Source: Viridothelium virens (lineage: Eukaryota; Ascomycota; Dothideomycetes; Trypetheliales; Trypetheliaceae). From it: 64,000 nucleotides of DNA. Of the stretch, positions 1 to 13,037 are shown in pieces. Positions within the stretch are counted from its first letter, which is position 1; each line of letters opens with the position of its first letter. The DNA lies in NCBI GenBank assembly GCA_010094025.1, contig ML991783.1, positions 310,001 through 374,000 on the forward strand. Reading direction: 5' to 3'. The translations under genes and the position numbers were made by a program. The notes under the pieces were generated by a model. That model was not told the DNA's origin. It ran no database searches and saw only the letters and a list, made by a program, of their open reading frames with translations.

Positions 1-94
1 TCCTCAGTCCCCCAATGCAGACGACGGGCTAAACAGAAACGAAGCAATCGAAGTTCCTGCGACTCGATCCTTCATTTCGGACGCTCAAAACTAC

Positions 95-1342
95 ATGCAC
101 AATCTCAGCCTTTCCCCTTCGATGAAAGACCGTCGTGGTTCTCGCAATTCTCTCGGCACCTCTCTCCCAATTCCCAGTCGTGAGTCCCGGAGGTCTATGC
201 TCTCCTGGTATTCTGCAGTTCCCCCTCATGATGGCTGCAAGGCCTGTTCGAGCATGCCGCCAGCGCAGCCAACCCGGGAGATTCTTGCTTCACAACTGCA
301 AGACATCTCCAGCTCAAAGGTAGCTGCTGTGAAGGACATGGCCTTTGTCTTCGATATTGACGGCGTCCTCGTCCACGGTGACCGCCTTATTCCTGAAGGC
401 CAGCGCGTTTTGCAAATCTTGAATGGCGATAACGAGCTGGGAATTAAGATTCCTCACATTTTCCTTACTAACGGTTCCGGTAAGCTCGAACAAACCCGCG
501 TCGACCAACTCTCCAAGATCTTGAAGTCTCCAATTTCTATCGACCAGTTCATCCAATCTCATACCCCTATGTCTGCCCTTGCAGAGTACTACTCGACAGT
601 TCTCGTCGTGGGTGGCGAAGGTTATCGCTGCCGGGAGGTCGCCTACGACTATGGCTTCCGGAACGTTATAATCCCGCACGACGTTGTTGCCTGGGACCCA
701 ACTATCGCGCCATATCGTACACCGACTCCCTCCGAGCGTCGTGCCGCTTGGCCGCAGGACTTCAGCCAAACCAACATCGAAGCCATCATGGTCTTCTCTG
801 ACTCTCGCGACTATGCCACCGACATGCAGATCATCGTTGACTTGCTGCGCTCGGAACACGGACGTCTTGGCACGGTGGCTCAGGATCCCGTCGCCCAGCG
901 GATTCCGATTTACTTTTCGCAGGGAGACCTGCTATGTCCGACTGAGCATCCCATCCCCCGCATGTCACAGGGCGCCTTTCGTATCGGGCTCGAGGCCATG
1001 TATAAGGCGTTGACAGGGGTAGACCTCGAGCGCGTGATCTATGGCAAGCCAGAGCTGGCGACTTACAAGTACGCGGACGAAGTGATTGCAGGGTGGTTGA
1101 TGTATCTTCACGGAGAGGAAAAATTACCCAAGAATATCTACATGATAGGCGATAACCCAGCATCGGATATCGTGGGAGGAAATATGTATGGGTGGAATAC
1201 ATGTCTTGTTCGTACAGGAGTCTATCAGGGCGAGGGAAACGATCGCGATAATCCCGCAAGTTTTGGCGTGTTTAAGAACGTCTTGGAGGCTGTGGAGACG
1301 GCTATCGGGAAGGAATTGGGAAAGGACTTCAAATTGGAATGA
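95..1342 (+). CDS. HAD-superfamily class IIA phosphatase, CECR5/YKR070W-like
   Basis: Encodes 415 aa from the ATG at 95. The HAD core is clear. Motif I is DIDGVLVHGDRLIPEG (around residues 88-103), followed by the class IIA signature HIFLTNGSGK. The C-terminal motifs are VIYGKPELATYKYA and YMIGDNPASDIVGG, which carry the conserved lysine and the Mg-binding aspartates. This is the arrangement of the CECR5/HDHD5 (yeast YKR070W) family, which is thought to be mitochondrial; its substrate is not known. The first 80 or so residues are Ser/Arg-rich and not typical of the phosphatase. The frame stays open upstream to base 2, so the gene may begin outside the window and the ATG at 95 is only the first one visible. 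A stop at 1340-1342 follows a normal family C-terminus. No intron is needed. Family confident, start uncertain. Confidence 0.85.
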   Translation: MHNLSLSPSMKDRRGSRNSLGTSLPIPSRESRRSMLSWYSAVPPHDGCKACSSMPPAQPTREILASQLQDISSSKVAAVKDMAFVFDIDGVLVHGDRLIPEGQRVLQILNGDNELGIKIPHIFLTNGSGKLEQTRVDQLSKILKSPISIDQFIQSHTPMSALAEYYSTVLVVGGEGYRCREVAYDYGFRNVIIPHDVVAWDPTIAPYRTPTPSERRAAWPQDFSQTNIEAIMVFSDSRDYATDMQIIVDLLRSEHGRLGTVAQDPVAQRIPIYFSQGDLLCPTEHPIPRMSQGAFRIGLEAMYKALTGVDLERVIYGKPELATYKYADEVIAGWLMYLHGEEKLPKNIYMIGDNPASDIVGGNMYGWNTCLVRTGVYQGEGNDRDNPASFGVFKNVLEAVETAIGKELGKDFKLE

Positions 1343-2132
1343 AGTGACAAGATGAATCCAGTGCGGCGCAGTGCGCCACCTATTTCTGCTATCGAGTAGA
1401 TGTACTTTGGTCATGGTTCGGAGCCATATGCTGCAGAACGGGGGAAAGTACAGAAAGAGCAACAGGAAGGGTTCTGATGCGTTTCTCGCTGACTTTCAAT
1501 AAAATGTCGTATCATAACTTATTCATTAGTCGTCTGTAGATATGATAGTCTGCTATCATCCAGAAGGCTCCCCTTCGTGATCCTTTGAAGGTTAAACTAT
1601 CTACCACTGAAATCGGAGATTCGACAATCTGTCCATACAAGTGGTAGAGTACTTGCAAGCTTAAAAGCGGCCTCCACCTTCGATCGTACCAACTCTATCG
1701 AAGTACCTAGCCTCCTCAGCCATGCACCCTATAAGGGAATTGCATCCCTTTTGATGCCCAGCAAGTCTCTTTGCGTGAAATTTGCCATCTCGCTTCTGCC
1801 CCAAATCCCACCAACTCCCCCCGTGTGTTCAATTCCCTTTCTTCTGCCGCTACAGAACATCCGCACAGCAGGCGATGGAAAACTATTTGAGGTAGCTCTG
1901 TGTTACTTGATAATAAATTGTCTGTTATGTAGGAGATACCCGCTCGGTGCTGGACAAGACAAGACAAGACAAGACAGACAATTCTCAGGCTGGCTAAACC
2001 CATTCCGGCCAGCAGGCATCTCGACCTATATGGCGGTTAGGTCTTGAACGCCCACCGAACGTTGGCGGCTCTCGTAGCCAGGAAGAACAGATCGGACGAT
2101 CCGAAACTCGATCGAGAAGTGAAGCCTTGGAT
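1343..2132. other. Intergenic, between two convergent genes
   Basis: Shared 3' flank of the HAD phosphatase (plus) and the 427-aa gene (minus). It holds AT-rich 3'-UTR-like sequence near 1500-1560 and a (GACAA)n microsatellite at 1953-1975. The open frames here are short and show no family signature. I see no RNA gene. Confidence 0.6.
1953..1975 (+). repeat. (GACAA)n microsatellite
   Basis: Four perfect GACAA units plus a partial fifth (GAC), read directly, between two convergent genes. Confidence 0.9.
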
Positions 2133-3416
2133 TCAGCCAAGGCTCAAGCCATTCAAAAGTTCCAGATTCATTGATTCGGTCGTGGGCGAAGATTCTCGTT
2201 GACTCGTAAAGCTCTTAGGCATTGGCCCCGCACCCGGATCAAGCTCCGTTGAGAAATACTCTCGAGCAATAGACATTACCCAAGCAACATCATGGTACTT
2301 AGCTTGAGATAATAGGACTTGAGCAGTGTCGAGGAGGAGCTTCATATGAGTAGCATTCTTAACGAAGGAAGTTGAATGCGAACCAAGTTTTAACCGTTTT
2401 CGGATATAGGAAATGGCAGGCTCAGCGTCTGGGATCTCCGGATGCCGCAGCATCAGTTGCGCGCGGTACAAATCCAAATCATTATCCAGGTGAGATGCCA
2501 CTTGGATGAACCTATCAAATACAGCCGGGTCTTTAGGTTCGAGGGTGCCCTTAATCATCTGCTTGCTGAGGTGCTTCCATAGTTTTGCGACTAGGGCCTT
2601 TCTCACAGCAGCGTCGGGGTTAAGTGTCGTTCGACCCATTGCATGGAATAGTATATCCAGTGCACTCTCAGCAGTGTTCGATATTGCCACTCGAGCCCTA
2701 GCAAGAAATACCAATAGCAACATTTGTTTGTTTGTCAGATCCATTAAATCATCGCCACATCTAAGTGTCTCTAGGCGATGGACCCATAACCAGATCTTCT
2801 TCTCAAAGCCATGGCTCACCAACAAATGGACAGTGTCGCTCGTAAACTGATCATTGCAGACAAACTCGAGCGAATCTTCCGAACCAGTAGCCCAAAGGTA
2901 GCCAGATAGCGCAACCGCTGCCCGATGTTTGTATTGTGCTTTTTCAGGCGAGTCGGATATCTTTGAGACCATAGTGAGGTAGGTGCGAGCGACTTCCATA
3001 GAGGGTGTGCCCTGCACATTTTGATCTTCAAACCATTCCACTGGTTCATTGATGATTCTTCGGAGCCTCACATCTGCACTTTCTGTACTTGCAGTTGTCC
3101 TATTCAGTGATAGGCGCCCGCGCGATGTAGATAGAAGTGGATTGCTAAGGATGGATTCCAAGACATTGCCGACAGACACTTGAGGTGAAGGACCAGATCG
3201 GGCATCAGGGCTTTCTTGAGCACAATCCATAGGTGGTCGATATTCTGTAGGCTTGGTATCACCAGATGCACCATGGGGATGTTCCTTTTCCAGATGCTGG
3301 CGGAATGAAGATGTGAGCATGTTGAGCAACTGCTGGGATTCTCGCGGGTTAAGAGGTAGCTGAGGGTGTATCTTGGAGGCCAATGCCTTGAAGGCGAGAA
3401 CACGGGAGGATTGCAT
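2133..3416 (-). CDS. Conserved-looking fungal protein of unknown function, probably mitochondrial
   Basis: Single-exon frame of 427 aa; the ATG at 3416 is the first in frame. I do not recognise a named domain. The N-terminus (MQSSRVLAFKALASKIH) is basic with Ser and hydrophobic residues, like a mitochondrial presequence. Residues 45-115 are polar and low in complexity. From about 120 onward the protein is made of amphipathic helices with leucine/alanine spacing, such as KHRAAVALSGYLWATGSED and MKLLLDTAQVLLSQAKYHD. This resembles TPR or PPR-like helical solenoids, but no repeat can be aligned with confidence. The gene is divergent from DEF1, with 461 bp between the start codons. Length, composition and clean stop support a real gene; the function is open. 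Confidence 0.75.
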   Translation of the reverse strand: MQSSRVLAFKALASKIHPQLPLNPRESQQLLNMLTSSFRQHLEKEHPHGASGDTKPTEYRPPMDCAQESPDARSGPSPQVSVGNVLESILSNPLLSTSRGRLSLNRTTASTESADVRLRRIINEPVEWFEDQNVQGTPSMEVARTYLTMVSKISDSPEKAQYKHRAAVALSGYLWATGSEDSLEFVCNDQFTSDTVHLLVSHGFEKKIWLWVHRLETLRCGDDLMDLTNKQMLLLVFLARARVAISNTAESALDILFHAMGRTTLNPDAAVRKALVAKLWKHLSKQMIKGTLEPKDPAVFDRFIQVASHLDNDLDLYRAQLMLRHPEIPDAEPAISYIRKRLKLGSHSTSFVKNATHMKLLLDTAQVLLSQAKYHDVAWVMSIAREYFSTELDPGAGPMPKSFTSQRESSPTTESMNLELLNGLSLG

Positions 3417-3877
3417 GGCGGAGAAGTCGATTGCAATCCTCCCTTTGAAGATTTGCCGCCAGCGGATGCTGATGTTTGTCGTGTGATCTGGGTAATTATT
3501 TGGGTGGTAGGTAATACGGAAACGGAGTACCTATTGTACGCAAGGACCTCGATCCACTAGACATGGACACGTGACGAACAGGAAGGAGCCCGGCCGAGCA
3601 CCGCCAGGCGCGCAAGAGCTTCTGACTGACCAAATTCACTGCTGAACTCACTTGCCCACCAGATTCCCACTTCGCCCAGGTGTCGTCACGACGCGTGGCT
3701 CACACACTTCATTTGCATGAGGACTTATTCGGCCCTTTCTTGAATCGGCCGCGCGCTTCGCTGGCATACCTCCGTACCCGTCCAAACCCCTAACAGCTCT
3801 CCTCAAGATTTCCATCGACTACCTTCTCTCCTCCCAGACCCCATTTCCTCTCAGAAGGATACCATACACATTTCACA
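3417..3877. promoter_or_regulatory. Divergent promoter region, unknown gene / DEF1
   Basis: 461 bp between two divergent start codons. The last 100 bp before DEF1 is rich in C and T, typical of a fungal core promoter or leader. I see no well-placed TATA box. Confidence 0.5.
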
Positions 3878-6800
3878 ATGACTGATACACAAACACGAGG
3901 CGCTCCCGCGCGTGGCAGAGGCTCAGCTCGAGGTGGTCGTGGAGGATTCGGCCGGAGCGCACGCGGGGCCAACCGACAGGCGAATGGCGACAATGCCAAA
4001 GACGCAGTAGATATCGTGGCTCCAGAAGATGAAGGTGAACTGGGCGAAATGAAGAAACAATATGCTTCACAAATGGTCATGCTTCGAGAACTGTTCCCGG
4101 ACTGGAATGAGATCGACTTGGTATTCGCTTTACAGGAAACGGACGGCGACGTTCAAACAACAATTGACAGGATCACGGATGGTAAGTAGTCTGTCTGTGA
4201 GAAATTTCAGAAGGACACTGGGACTGGACTCCTGGCACGACATCTGAGCCTCCTGCTCTCCGTCAGATGCGTCCAGGTGAAGTGCATTCGATATTCTCGC
4301 GCAGGATTCTTTTCTGTTTTTCTATAAAAAAAAAAAAAAAGCAAACTACGAATGCAGGCTGACTGTGTCATATAGGCAACGTATCTCAGTTCTCGGAAGT
4401 CCCAAAGAAGACCAAAGAGAGGTCCAGGTCCAAAGTCAAGGAGCCTACAAAAGATGGTGCAGAGACAGCTCCACCCTCAGCTCGAGGGGCTCGCGCCCGA
4501 GGCGGCTTTGACAGCGCACGCGGAACTCGAGGACGCGGTCGTGGAGGTGCTCGAGGAGGTCGAGGGGGCAGACAGGCAGCAGGGGCATCTCTACCTCCCA
4601 CAGCTGATACCCCAGCCTTTGATACGCCTCCCGTCACCGATGTGGCTGATAACTCTTGGGATCAATCTTCTGGAGGAGATAGTCATGCCCCCGCAGAGAC
4701 AACAGCTACATCAGCCTCAGATGGGCAGAAGAGCACCTTGGTTCCTGAAGGTGGGGCCAAGAAAAGCTGGGCAAGCATTTTTGCAACGCCGAAACCTGCG
4801 CCACCTTTGGCCAAACCAGTCACTGCGGTATCCAGCTTGCCCGAGGATACCTTACCTCCCGAATCGGCCATTGCCGTGGAAGAGAGCCTCCAGCCCAACG
4901 GAATTGAATCAGAAGTCCCGGTTCCGCCGCAGATTGAAGAGACATCTCCTGTAGAGCCGCCGCTGACTGACACAGCATCCAATGACGCCTCGCTACCTGA
5001 AATAGCAAGTGTAGATATCACACCCTCGAAAGATGAATTGACCGAGGATAATCTAGAGCATCTTCCTGATGTATCTAATCCAGCTCCTGTAGGCACTGCG
5101 GCAAGCAACGCGCCGAGCTCCAGGGATCCTCGAAGTGTTACTGGCAACGTAACCCCTTTGGCTGCGGCTCAACAGCAAGCGCCCATCGGGCGACCTCCCG
5201 TAGGTGGTTATGCGACGAATGCTTTCCGAGCCACTGGCCAGCCCGGGCGCAGCGCAAGCTTCCAGAGGAAGATTTTGGAGCAACAAGAGGCGGTCGTTAT
5301 GCCTGGAAACCATGCTGTCGACAGGGCTGCTGTCCAATTTGGTAGTATGGGATTAAATGGCGATACTGATGCCGCTCCGTTGGACGTCGATGAAGACCGT
5401 GAAGAGGCTGAGACCCGCACTCAGCCTCCACACCCATCACCTCCATCCCAGCCAAGGGCGTCCTTACCTCCTGCTCCTCGTCAGCCACAAGCGCCTACGG
5501 CGGATGCACCATCATCTCAAGAAGCATTCGGTACGCCGAAGCAAGCGCCAGGCTTGCCAGCTGTACCGCAACAACCACTCCCCCAAGAAAACATTGGCGC
5601 ACCGGGTCTCTCCCAACAAGTCAGCCAAGTGCCTCCTGGCTATGGCCAATTCGGAGGTCGCTATGGCCAAGCGAACGCCCAGCAGGAAACCTCGGCTCCT
5701 ACCCAAAAGCCCTATGATCCCTTTGGTCATCAGGGTATCCCACCGAGTCAATTCGACTACCCTGCACATTCTCAAGCACCTGGGCAGCAACGACAGCAAG
5801 GGCTTGGTGGCTTCACATCAGCGACGAATGACGTATCCTCATACTACACAACGGATGGGCAGCGTAATGCTTATCAAAACTATTATGGCGGAGGGTTTGG
5901 ACATGATGCTTCAAGCCAACAAGATGTCGGAGCATCACAACAGAGAACAGCTAGTGGTTTTGGAGCGGCAGCTGGCGGATCAAACTTCCCAACCAGCCAA
6001 GCGCAACAGGTATGACGTTCTGTTAGATTACGACTCTCGATCCGCTCTTCGGTGTCAGCAGCCACACGGTACCCTTTCCTCTTTGCACAGATGCTTACGA
6101 GTTTGCCTTTTCTCTTTTATTGTCCTGATCTCTAGAGACTACTTCTAACTTGAATTCGACAGAACCCGACACGTTATGGTGACACCCAAAACAGCGGACA
6201 GAACACTCCAAACCCCACGCCAGGGACGCAAAATTCAGGTTCACAAATGCAACAAGCCCAGCAAATCCATCAACAGCCTCACAATCAGGGTGGACACGGT
6301 GGAAATTTCCCCTACGGTCACCCGTACTACAATAGTCCATACTACGCTGCTTATATGAACCAATATAACAGTGCATACGGTGGTCAGGGTTATGGTGGCG
6401 CCCCTTTTGCTGCCAAATCAGGTATGTACGGCCAGCCGCATCATGGCTATGGTATGAACCCGCAATCTGGGTATGAATCAACATCCCCAGGAAATGCGAG
6501 CGGATTTGGCCAGGTCAGTCAAGGAGGAATGCATGGTCGCGATAGTGGGCTGGGCAGCAGTCTCGGTGGTGACTTCAGCCGTGCAGGCTCCACACCCTCT
6601 CAGACACAGCAGCATTCTACCGGCAACAACGCATTTGGTGCAGCTTCGGATCCCTTTGGACGTTCGCAAGGCGCTTACCAAGGACAAGGACCGTCGTCGT
6701 ACGGCCAGCAACAGAACACCACCCAACAAGGTACAGACGAGTCACTCAAGGGGTTTGGAGAAGCGTCGAAGACAGGTACCGGACCTAGCCCTTCCTTAAG

Positions 6801-7077
6801 TCAGCAGGGTCGACCGGGTTCTACAACGAATGTTTCTAGTCAGGCAGGCCAATCCGGCCTCCCTCCTCCGCAGTCCCATCAACAAGGTTTCGGTGGATAT
6901 GGCGGCCATCTTAACACGCTCGGCGGCAATCAAGGCTCTGGCTATGGTGGCCTTGGCGGGCTCGGCGGTCACCAGACTGGACAGGGGGGCGGATACAACA
7001 ACTATGGCGCTGGGTTTGGAAATGCGTATAGCGGTGGATACAATCGCGGTGGATGGGGTGGGAACTATGGACATTAG
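3878..7077 (+). CDS. def1: RNA polymerase II degradation factor DEF1
   Basis: Three exons: 3878-4181, 4376-6009 and 6163-7077, giving 950 aa. Donors are GTAAGT (4182) and GTATGA (6010). Intron 2 has a textbook TTCTAAC branch site near 6143-6149. The N-terminus is RGG-rich. It is followed by a CUE ubiquitin-binding domain at about residues 50-95, with MVMLRELFPDWNEIDLVFAL and the following DGDVQTTIDRI. A second RGG block follows, then a long tail rich in Gln, Pro, Gly and Ser, ending GGWGGNYGH. CUE plus a prion-like Gln-rich tail is the DEF1 layout. In yeast, DEF1 is processed, enters the nucleus and recruits Elongin-Cullin ligase to ubiquitylate stalled RNA polymerase II. Length and architecture agree; the low-complexity tail cannot be checked residue by residue. 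Confidence 0.9.
4326..4340 (+). repeat. Poly-A tract in DEF1 intron 1
   Basis: Fifteen consecutive A residues within the 194-bp first intron, about 35 bp before the acceptor. A homopolymer with no other evident role. Confidence 0.8.
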
Positions 7078-7837
7078 CCGGACTCCATAATCTCTAGTCT
7101 GTGGGCTCAAATTGCACTGTGGGGAAATGATGGGATCTTTTGCTTGCACTCGATTTGCTCGGTTTCTTTAGTGGACCTGCGAACTCTGGGGAAAAAGATT
7201 GATTGTACGATGACGGGGGCGTTCTTCTGATTTTCAATTTGCCCACACGCCACCTTTTGTTGGTCTCTCCTCTCTCCTCGAGACATCTGCCATGTTCACC
7301 TTTTCTTCTTTTTCCTTCAACAACTATTACTGGTTGTGGCGCGGATGGTTTTCCACACAAAATTTCCTGCGGCTACGATAGCAGGAGCGTCTGTATTATG
7401 GATCTTTCGAAGATGAGGAAAGGGCATGCCTCAGAATGCACCTTATGTCTTGCTCACTAATACTGCGATAAGAACTGGAATAAGTTGACGCATAGGATAG
7501 AGAATCCAATGGAATTCTCCGGGCGTCATGAGCCATTGTGCCATCTTTCTTTATGGCTGTAGTTGTTGGTTGTGTACTATATGATGTCTATCTGCATTTT
7601 TACTCAGCCTCGAGATACGTCGCATAGTACGCTCCGTGGACTGCCGTCCGACCATAGGCGTGCTCTGCTTTCAATCGGATTTGAGCAGCTTTTGGACAAG
7701 GATCCACGGCGGTTTGCCAAATTTGGCTCACGTGGGTAAGCCTGGATGGCATTGTACAAGACCCTCCAAAGAAGCCGCTGTCGACTCGTCGAAAATTGAG
7801 GCAAGGACTGATGCAGCTTGCTCTCAACCCCCTCGTA
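7078..7837. other. Intergenic, between two convergent genes
   Basis: 3' flanks of DEF1 (plus) and of the minus-strand 356-aa gene. T-rich stretches near 7230-7320 are typical of 3' ends. Open frames are short and show no family features. Confidence 0.5.
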
Positions 7838-8908
7838 TTATGATGATTGTTCCATGCCGGGCAGGCCCTCTTTCCCACCCATTTCTCCAACAAAATCGTC
7901 AAAATCAACTCCCTGCGCCTGAAACAACTCTCTAGCCTGCCTCACTGCCTCAGCCTGCCTCTGCTCCGTGAATCCGCCCTGCTGACTGCTTTCGTACTGT
8001 ACAATCTCAATCCACCTAAAAAACAGACTTTCCTTCCCCATCGCTGTCAATCGGTCCTTGAACGCCACAATCTTCTTTCTCGCCTCCTCTTGATCGGCAC
8101 CTTGCTCTACATCTAATCTCCACACCTCCCACGCCAACCACCCGATCTGTGGTCCTCCATAGCACCATACACTCTTCTCAAACCTCTCTTCCTCCACCTC
8201 TCCCGCATCCACTGCCTTAGTTGCCCTCACCATCGCCCCAAAGTCCAAATCCCAACTCTTATCCATCATCAGATACCCCGTCTTCCCCCTCACATAGCCC
8301 CTCTCAATCGCCGGCATCACCCTCGTCTTCCACCAAGGACTGTCCTCCGCCGCCCTCCTCCCATCCCCCTCACCAACCAACTCCTCGACGCCCCAGCGGC
8401 GCGAGACGCGGATGTAGATTTCACGCGCGCGGAACCCGCACTTCCAGCGCCAGGTCACCGGGTTCTCGGGCGCCTCGAGCAGGAAGGTGACGGGCCAGGG
8501 CAGGATGATGCGGAGCAGAAACCAGTCGAGGAGGAACATGACGGCGCGGCCGAAGACGAGGCGCAGCAGGGTGGCGCGCGCGGTCGCCGAGATGTCGATG
8601 CTGTACGGGGTTGGGTTGCCGAGCGCGGCGAGCACGATGGAGAAGTAGGTGGGGAGGGCGTGGGTGGTGCGCCAGAGGAGTAGGACCACGATGGTGAGGT
8701 TGAGGAGGGTGGGTACTGCGAAGACTTGTTGCTTGAGTCGGCGGGGATGGGTATCAATGTGGGTGATGTAGACTTTCGAGGGGTCGAGGGTGGAGAGGAA
8801 AGGCTGGAGAGAGGAAGGGGCGAGGGAGAAGGGAGGGGGAATCGTGGTTGAGGTTACGGTTGTGGAGGTTGAGGGTACTGAGGTGCGTTTATTTGCGGAA
8901 CGCGCCAT
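7838..8908 (-). CDS. Fungal membrane protein of unknown function
   Basis: Single exon, 356 aa, ATG at 8908. Two hydrophobic segments stand out: one around residues 62-95 (containing LLNLTIVVLLLWRTTHALP) and one around 112-143 (containing FGRAVMFLLDWFLLRIILPW). A soluble, Trp-rich C-terminal half follows, with RWKCGFRAREIYIRVSRRWG and an amphipathic helix near the end (QAEAVRQARELFQAQG). The N-terminus is Ser/Thr-rich and low in complexity. I do not recognise a family. The layout would fit a two-pass ER or mitochondrial membrane protein with a soluble C-terminal domain. GC rises strongly within the coding region. Real gene likely, role unknown. Confidence 0.75.
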   Translation of the reverse strand: MARSANKRTSVPSTSTTVTSTTIPPPFSLAPSSLQPFLSTLDPSKVYITHIDTHPRRLKQQVFAVPTLLNLTIVVLLLWRTTHALPTYFSIVLAALGNPTPYSIDISATARATLLRLVFGRAVMFLLDWFLLRIILPWPVTFLLEAPENPVTWRWKCGFRAREIYIRVSRRWGVEELVGEGDGRRAAEDSPWWKTRVMPAIERGYVRGKTGYLMMDKSWDLDFGAMVRATKAVDAGEVEEERFEKSVWCYGGPQIGWLAWEVWRLDVEQGADQEEARKKIVAFKDRLTAMGKESLFFRWIEIVQYESSQQGGFTEQRQAEAVRQARELFQAQGVDFDDFVGEMGGKEGLPGMEQSS

Positions 8909-9357
8909 GATTGAGAGCTGCTTGGTGTTGAGTATGGGAGTTGAATAGGATTCTGATGGCCCAGAATTGGGCGACTTAATGTTATCTGATCATGTCGGGA
9001 GGTGTTTGTGGGATTGACTTAGGGAGAAAGGCAACTGCCCGTAAAGAAACCTGAAGCTGGACCCTGCACGCCACCCCTGCCAGGACCAATATCATCGCAG
9101 TGAAGCTGCCAATGTCGATTTTCACATTGTCGTCCTAAAAGGGGCTATTGATGTACGAGAATTTATGAAGTGTCAATGCACCTCTTAGGGCTTCAATCAA
9201 GTTACTAGGACATGTAGTCGCTCGTATTGGAAGATATCGGCTTCTATCTTGCACTACTTGAACGGTAAGCTAACATAGACCAATCCTGTTTTATAGAAAC
9301 ACTTTTTGGATATCTTCCTGACACCACAGCGCCAACCCTCGAAACGCTCGCATTCTC
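8909..9357. promoter_or_regulatory. Upstream region of the 356-aa gene and 3' flank of DPM1
   Basis: About 450 bp between two minus-strand genes. It should hold the promoter of the membrane-protein gene and the 3' UTR of DPM1. No motif is clear enough to name. Confidence 0.4.
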
Positions 9358-11175
<1,818 letters not shown>

Positions 11176-12920
11176 ATGGCGATCTTATCTGATGAAACAC
11201 GCGACGGTGTCAAACTAGAATTGAGGGGTGCTAGACCATTCTTCGAGGAAGAGCGCCCAGGGTGGAAAGGCTTCGTTGAATGGGAAGGGCACAACGAAAA
11301 GAAGGAAAAAGCGAAGAAGATTCTAGCTCAGTATGACTTTCATAAAGCGAGTTACTTCCTTGCGCTATGTATCCACAAGATGTGCACTAATCGACGAGTA
11401 GCCACCAGAGTTCCAGCTTGCGCCATTGCCGAGTAGCAATCCTATCCTTGATGGAAACCGCTGGAAAGAATATCACCTCGCACTTGGTGCCTCACTGAGA
11501 GATATACCCGACATCAGCTGGGACTATGTACAGAAGGAGAAGGCTCCAGATATGCTCCATGTTCTCCAGTTTCCGTACAATGGCGAGCCACCCAGGGTAA
11601 CGTCCCGGTCGTCCTCTACTCAATACTTTGCTAAAATTGCCGCAGCGCCGACTGGTCGAGGACGAAGTCACGTCCAACGCTGACTTTTTTGTCCGGAATC
11701 ACGGTGGTATTCCTGAAATCGATGCGGGTAGTTATTTCTTTGATGTCGATGGCTTTGTAAAAAATCCTCAGAGAATCAGCCTTCAGGAACTACAAAACGA
11801 ATCGAAATTTCCACGTCAGTCCAATGTCGTCACACTTCAATGTTCAGGTACACGTCGGATTGAACAGATTCATGAATATCCTGGTGATGGCGATGAACTT
11901 ATTAACGCTCCATGGAGTGAGGGGGCAATCGGGAATGCGCGCTGGACTGGAGTCTCCCTGAAAAAAGTTATCAAATACTGCGGAGGCTTTCAGGACGATT
12001 TTGACCCTAACGATATGCACTTAGAATTCTACGGTGCTGACACTTATTTCAAAAAGGGGGAAGTCTACAACTACGTCGTGAGCGTGCCCTGGCGAAAGGT
12101 CAAAATGAACGAAGTCCTTTTAGCTTGGGAGATGAATGGGGAGCCTCTCCCTCGTATTCACGGGTTTCCACTTAGAACGGTTGTCTTTGGCTACATCGGC
12201 GCCCGAAGTACAAAATGGTTATATCGTATTAAGGCCATCAAAGGTCCCAGCCGTGCCCCAGTACAGATGAAAGAATACTTATATTACACCCCGCAAATTG
12301 GCAAGCACAATGTTAAGTATAGTAATGGCTTCTCGATTCAAGACATGCCGGTCTCGAGCGCTATCATGGCTCCTGAAGACAAAGATCAGATAGTACATGA
12401 CGGAAAGATCGAGCTTCGTGGATGGGCGTACAGTGGAGGAGGCCATTGGCCGATCAAAGTGGAGGTTAGTGGAGACGGCGGGAACATCTGGTATCAGGTT
12501 CCTCCAGATCGCTTAAGCAAGAAGTACTTTCACGGATGGCGGACCTGGAGTATGGAGATGCCGGTTGATGCCGAAGGATGGCTGGATTTTTGCGTAAGGT
12601 GCTGGGATAACTCTCTCAATACGCAGCCAACTTTCGTCAGAAGCGCATGGTCTGTTTTCACCAAAGGACATGCGATCTAGTCTTGGATGCTGACACGATT
12701 TTCTAGGAACTGGGATATGCATGTTACCTCGTCATGCCATCGGATAAAGATCTTTAGTGTAAACCGCACCAAGCCAGACACGGCGAAACGCCTCAAATTC
12801 CTGGAAGAAAAGAGAATACCTCTTCTACCGATCACGCAGCCGCTCGGTGTAGATCTCGAGGACGAGGAGGAGTATGATCAAGAGGTAGAGAAACACGGTG
12901 GTAGGGATCCGAAGGAATGA
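11176..12920 (+). CDS. Sulfite oxidase-type molybdopterin enzyme without cytochrome b5 domain
   Basis: Four exons: 11176-11346, 11402-11596, 11646-12649 and 12707-12920, 527 aa. The molybdopterin domain covers FFVRNHGGIPEI, VVTLQCSGTRRIEQ (with the Mo-ligand Cys), INAPWSEGAIGNARWTGV and HGFPLRTVVFGYIGARSTKW. The Mo-co dimerisation domain follows, with IELRGWAYSGGG and EVSGDGGNIWYQV, and the last exon supplies NWDMHVTSSCHRIKI. There is no b5 haem domain, as in plant and many fungal sulfite oxidases. It likely oxidises sulfite to sulfate; no targeting signal is obvious and the C-terminus is not a PTS1. Intron 1 reads best as a GC-AG intron (GCGAGT donor at 11347), because the nearby GT sites leave the wrong phase. 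Exon 4 recovers the family's C-terminal block, which a single-frame reading would miss. Confidence 0.88.
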
Positions 12921-13037
12921 TATATTTCTATGCATTGATATTTCTGGAGTACTCTTCGTATCTCTCGTCATAATCGCGCAAATATCCATATATTTCTGTG
13001 TGTTATGTGAGTATTCCAAGGCCGTGTCTCGTAACCT

